Below are positions 59,896-64,000 of a stretch of DNA of 64,000 bases, piece by piece (the first letter of the stretch is position 1; each line of letters opens with the position of its first letter). This DNA comes from Pyrus communis (lineage: Eukaryota > Streptophyta > Magnoliopsida > Rosales > Rosaceae): positions 4,678,001 to 4,742,000 of the forward strand of contig NC_084813.1 of the NCBI RefSeq assembly GCF_963583255.1. Reading direction: 5' to 3'. Under the pieces are notes generated by a model. That model was not told where the DNA came from, made no database searches, and was given only the letters and a program-made list of their open reading frames with translations. The translations under genes were made by a program, and so were the position numbers.

Positions 59896-60099
59896 AAATA
59901 GAAGGGTGAAACAAAACAAGGAAAGTTGTTTATTAAATTTCTAGCAAATTGAAAAACCGGGTTGAAGGCCAACAAAGTTTAAATGAAGTAGAACGAAAAA
60001 GAAAAGAAGAAAAATCCTGAGTTTAAGTAAAAAAAAACTACTCATCGGTAGCCTGCGTAACCACTGGTTCCTCGATTGCCACATCTTCGGCAGCTGCAC

Positions 60100-62300
60100 C
60101 CCTCTCAACAGCTAAAGCTTCCCTCAGCTTATCCTTAGCCACCCTTGCCTGGATAGCCTAACCCTCAGCTGCTCCACCAGAGGCAGCCTTAAATGAGAAG
60201 TCCAACAAATTAACTGGAGAAAAAGAGAAAATCTAGGAAAACTCATAATCCGAGGGCCTATTTTGAAGATGGTCTACATAACCAAGCTTGTAGAAATTGG
60301 CCTAATAAGAAGCAAACACCACTTTATGACTGACTTTCTCATTCTTTAGTTGCACATTCTCTTTAACAAGCCCATTATGAGCATCCTGCAGCTTACCTAG
60401 TTCATTTTTCAGGTCCTTGCTAGTAGACAATGTACCTTGCAATTTCACTTCCTTGGACTCAAGCTTACTGGCAACATCTTTGAGACGAGACGTAGCTTTG
60501 AATTGACATGTTCAAGGTCCTTAATCGCCAGGGCAACACGATTGATTTCATTCTCTACAGTTTCTAACATCGCTTGAGCTACACTAAGCGTAGCCATTAA
60601 ATTGATGACCTCTTGATAAGTGGTCTCTAACTGCATAGAAGTGGGGGTAGAGACATCAGACCCTTTTAAAACGATAAGTTCAAATTCGAGCTTTCCGATT
60701 TTTTTAGCAGCCGAGTGAAGCTGAGCTGTCAACGCCACTTCGACCACCCTAGCACACTTGACAGCTTCCTGATCAACTCACATGGACTTAGATGCCAAGA
60801 TCAAAGTCTTATGCATGGTAGCAATCATGGAGGACCTCATCGAGAAGGCAGAACATTTCGCAAAAGAGTCTGAGTGGATGACAACTTTCCTAACACTATC
60901 AACGAACTTGGTGCATGCATCAATGTTCTTAAGCATGTCAGCTTTCAGCAGCACACAAACCTTAGAAAACTCTCCAGCCTCAGACTCGGTGGATTTCTCA
61001 CAATTGTCCGTGCTAGCAGACTTTTCTTTCTCAGCTGACGAGTAAGTTGCAACAGAAAAAGGAACAAGCCCATGCACTACCTTAGCAGCAGAATCCATAT
61101 TTCGCTCTTCATAGCCGCGAGCCTCTCAGAAACCGAACCAGACTTAGCTCCCAATGCGTGCTTTGACACAAACCCAGACATCGAGCACACCATCGGACCT
61201 AAACCTCTCGGTTGGGAAATCTTCTCAGTGATGGTCATGGCTACCTTCGGAGTTGCAGGTCCCATCGTCTCAAACTCAACTGTCTTCTTTGTCGCCTTGG
61301 GAGAAGTCATATCAATGACAAGCTTTTCAGCAGTTGATGAGCTCTTGCAAGTAGCAGAAGAAGTTTTTGGCTTCTTCTCTGCCAAAGGCTTGGAAGCAGG
61401 TAGGAAAGATATATTCTTTCAGCCCTCATTGGCAACAGGCTCTAAAATAGTGATCAGGCGAGCTAACGCCTCGTTCTTTATCTGCTCTATCTCTTCATTC
61501 GGAGGCAAGCCGCATCTTTCTCTACTAAGAGGATTGAGCAGCCAATGTTGCTCAGGGTACTCAACATAAATTTCTTCATATCCGTCAAAGTTCTTGGAGT
61601 TGAGCCAAATTCTAAATCTACACAAAGTAAGAAGGACGATCAATACGAAGCAGCTCAACAAAAAATTCAAGCAGGCCAAGAATGAAGCAGTTCACTTACC
61701 ATTGATAAAGACAGTTGGGACACGTAGCTTAGGAGAGGAGTTAGATTCCCACTCTTCACTTACCTCCAAGGTTTCTCTTGCCCACTCGTGATTACCTTTA
61801 CTGGAAGCATCAAGCAGTCTATGGCGAGATTTCAGCTGCCCCACACTTCCCTTGTGGCCAATTTCGAAGAAGTACCAGAACTCATTAATGGCCAAGCTAA
61901 GATTAAAGAACTTGCTAAAGTTTGAGAATCCCACTATCGCACGGACTGCATTTGGGGAGCATTGAGCATACGAGCATTTCACGGAGCAGATTACCTCCTG
62001 GAAAATACATAGCATGGGAAAAGTAAACCCCAACACGAAGTAGTACACATGGAATTTGATAGCCATCTTCCTAGTAGTGGCACCCTCGCCGCATGGTTCA
62101 TGGCCGCTATCATCCTTCACACGCTTGACACGAACCCCTGACAAAATCGCATGCTTGTACGTCTCAAGAAAATCCCGAAACAGCTCATCGGAATTGATCT
62201 TGACATGTGCAGCCTTGAAGTAGCCAACCTTGCCGGAAGAACCATCTTGATGGTACAAAGGTGGTGGATACTCATCACTTTTGCGATTAGAGGAAGACAT
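60100..62300 (-). pseudogene. Antisense accessory gene, Transposase_28-type (cassette B, copy 2)
   Basis: Starts MSSSNRKSDEYPPPLYHQDG at 62300 and reads FLETYKHAILSGVRVKRVKD, then IKFHVYYFVLGFTFPM, QCSPNAVRAIVGFSNFS and NEFWYFFEIGHKGSVGQL. Exon 1 ends at 61700 with GTAAGT; the acceptor TGTAG is at 61622-61618 (82-nt intron). Exon 2 continues FGSTPRTLTDMKKF, then a frameshift, CGLPPNEEIEQIKNEALARL, ILEPVANEG and a TGA stop near 61420. Past the stop the same frame runs on as ISFLPASKPLAEKKPKTSS and later a helical, coiled-coil-like C-terminus (60990-60445). Opposite to the LTR element that contains it. Same family as 30862-32160. Role unknown. Confidence 0.78.
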
Positions 62301-63194
62301 CTCAAAATCCCTGCAAAAAGTGTGAAGAAAAAAATATTCAGAAGGCAACTCGCGAAAATATATATATATATATATATATATAAAGAACTGTGAGCCCAGC
62401 ACGCCAGCGCCAGGCCCTATGGCCCAGCTCATCACACGACCAGGCCACAAGAGGGCTTATCCTTCACTCTCTTTCCTTTCCTTTTTGTGCGTAAGCCCAG
62501 CGAGGCCAGGCCTCTGGAACCACACAACAAGAACCAGAGAGATGGCCTATGTCGGTCTCTCCCATTCTCTCTCTTCTTGCTTGCACGGGCCAGTGCCCAG
62601 CAGCCACAGAGGCCTGGTTTAAGCTGGCCTCCCCACGCCCCAACGCGCCTGTTCCTTCGGCCTGAGCCAAACCAAGATCTTGGCTTAAGCCAGCCGGTCC
62701 CCATGCTGCACCACTAGCAGCCCATGCTGCCCACCGTGCTCAGCAGCCTCATGGCATCCCTGCCACGTCAGTTTCATCTCCTCGGCTCTCGCCGAGCCAA
62801 TTTTTCAAGTCCCAAGACTCCCAGAAAATCAAGAAGAAGAAAATTCCAAGTTTTCTTACCTTGGTGCAGCACAGAGAAGAAGAACAACAATGAAAGACAA
62901 CTATTTGCTTGGGCAAGAGAAGAAGAAAGCTAGGGGAGGGGGAAAAATTTTCCTCTGGCTTCTCTTTTACTTGTTGGAATGATGATTGTTCTCCAAATTT
63001 ATTTAATCCCATGCTTAAGGCAGAATTAAATAGGTATTGGGGGCAATTGGTTTCCTTTTCCTAGAAGAAGTCTATCTCTAAATCAAGAAAGGAGATCTAG
63101 TTCAAATTGGGAAACAACTCTACAAACCCATGCAGCTGGGGATTTCTACACCTACTACCATTTTCTGCGTGTAGCCCAGCACGTGTGGGGCATT
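62301..63194. other. 3' end of old gypsy interior with (TA)12 tract
   Basis: (TA)12 at 62359-62382. A GC-rich stretch (62395-62720) holds many GGCCCAGC/GGCCTGG-like words but no supported gene. If cassette B is transcribed, its promoter would lie here. A polypurine-like GTGTGGGGCA sits at 63184-63193. Confidence 0.55.
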
Positions 63195-63808
63195 TGTAGA
63201 GCCAAAAATTCTAGAGGCGACACGTGGACTTTTACTTAAGAAAGACAAGATTGCCCTCATTAAATGGGCAAGCTCCTCAAATACTCCCACACGTAGCTCA
63301 CACCTTTGAAGGTCCCAGCAGCTGAAGACGACTGCCCATAACTCACCTGCCCTTGGCAAAGAAAAGTCAAAGCATTAAAGATAATGATTAATTACCGAAA
63401 TCCTATCATTAATACATTTCCAATTGAAGAATGACTTTATTCAAGTAAGTAATCCCTATTTAAATCAATTAGGGATAATTACTCCATTATCCAAGATATT
63501 ATTTCCTATTTAATATCTTGAGAATATCTCTCCATAAATACCTTGGCCAATATGAAGCCGTCATGTGTAGGGTAAAACTCTACACTATGGCCGACCTTCT
63601 CCCCTTATATATTCCCCATATTCTACCAAATTTGGAAGGATTTTTGCAACCCTAAAAAGCCTAAACACTTTACTCTCTTGAGAAAAAACTAACTTAGGCA
63701 TTGGAGATCCATTGGCCTAAACACCCCCCCCCCAGCCTCGTGGACGCGTTGATTGTTTTGTAGATGTATTTTTGTCAAGACTGAAGACGGCATAAATTTG
63801 CATCGACA
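63195..63808 (+). repeat. 3' LTR of old gypsy element
   Basis: TGTAGAGCC... to ...GCATCGACA. Matches 40892-41535 through most of its length, e.g. GACAAGATTGCCCTCATTAA and GGGTAAAACTCTACACTATG; roughly 9% substitutions and a ~30-base deletion near the end. Confidence 0.8.
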
Positions 63809-64000
63809 CAAGGTACCCACAATTCTCATTTTGAACTTATAATTTCATTTTGTTTTATTATTATCCGGAGGAGTGTGTTTGTGTACGCACAACTAAGGAA
63901 TTATGATGATTTGTTTACATATATACCTTGATACAATAGTAAGTTGACATATCTGTTCTTAGTGGCAAGACAATTTCTCTGTTCCTTATTACGTAGCATA
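63809..64000. other. Right flank
   Basis: AT-rich sequence outside the LTR stack; too short to interpret. Confidence 0.4.

Larger units (their letters stand above)
40892..63808 (+). mobile_element. Old Ty3/gypsy element (Tat-like), interrupted by two further elements
   Basis: Related terminal repeats at 40892-41535 and 63195-63808 run in the same direction and differ at roughly 9% of aligned positions plus a 30-base gap. Between them, in plus orientation, lie gag (to 43281, resuming at 53410) and the integrase C-terminus (57585-58275). These are followed by a tandem-repeat spacer, an antisense accessory gene and a GTGTGGGGCA polypurine-like tract before the right LTR. Protease, RT and most integrase are missing. 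Two minus-strand elements sit inside. A 5-bp target duplication was not found, so recombination at one end is possible. Confidence 0.8.

Noticed and set aside
1..64000. CRISPR arrays, operons, bacterial promoters or riboswitches
   Set aside because: The window is plant nuclear DNA; the tandem repeats seen are LTR-internal or simple repeats, not spaced CRISPR units.

Overview
This is a plant nuclear window of the Rosaceae (apple/pear) type. It holds two ordinary multi-exon genes at the left and about 50 kb of AT-rich, transposon-filled DNA. The plant origin is shown by GT-AG introns, a ten-exon phosphoenolpyruvate carboxylase gene, a gene for a chloroplast ATP-synthase assembly factor, 5S-derived Cassandra LTRs and many MITEs. 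The apple/pear assignment is inference, based on the style of the repeats.

Genes (1-10,350, both on the minus strand, head to tail). CGL160 (ATG at 2781) runs off the left edge after seven visible exons. A complete C3-type PEPC gene (ATG at 9841, stop at 4709) has ten exons and encodes 967 residues with all catalytic motifs intact. A 182-bp MITE lies just upstream of its predicted TATA box.

Transposon region 1 (11-40 kb). A very young copia-derived LTR element (11,946-17,843) has two LTRs that look identical and a 5-bp target duplication, but only relics of pol. It carries an intact antisense ORF for a coiled-coil protein. Further right are two oppositely oriented Cassandra solo LTRs (one palindromic), several MITE families (hAT-like, Mutator-like and others) with visible target duplications, a LINE 3' end, a PIF/Harbinger Myb-like relic, a broken retroelement protein of the 'putative gypsy type transposon' family, tRNA-like SINE pieces and a TRIM.

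Transposon region 2 (40.9-63.8 kb) is a nested stack. An old Ty3/gypsy element on the plus strand (LTRs 40,892-41,535 and 63,195-63,808, roughly 9% different) was split inside gag by a young 10.1-kb minus-strand element (43,282-53,404; 2,550-bp LTRs; target duplication AAGAC). The gag reading resumes directly on the far side. A second minus-strand gypsy element (53,995-57,584) lies between the gag and integrase of the old element and is itself truncated in reverse transcriptase.

The most interesting signal is that accessory protein genes sit antisense to the element carrying them in three separate cases. The same coiled-coil cassette, with its upstream region, TATA-like box and 3' end, occurs in both the copia-derived element and the 10-kb gypsy-like element. 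The old gypsy element carries a different antisense gene with a canonical intron, and the stray copy at 31 kb keeps an intron at the same place. An intron can survive retrotransposition only if it is antisense to the genomic RNA, which may explain the orientation.
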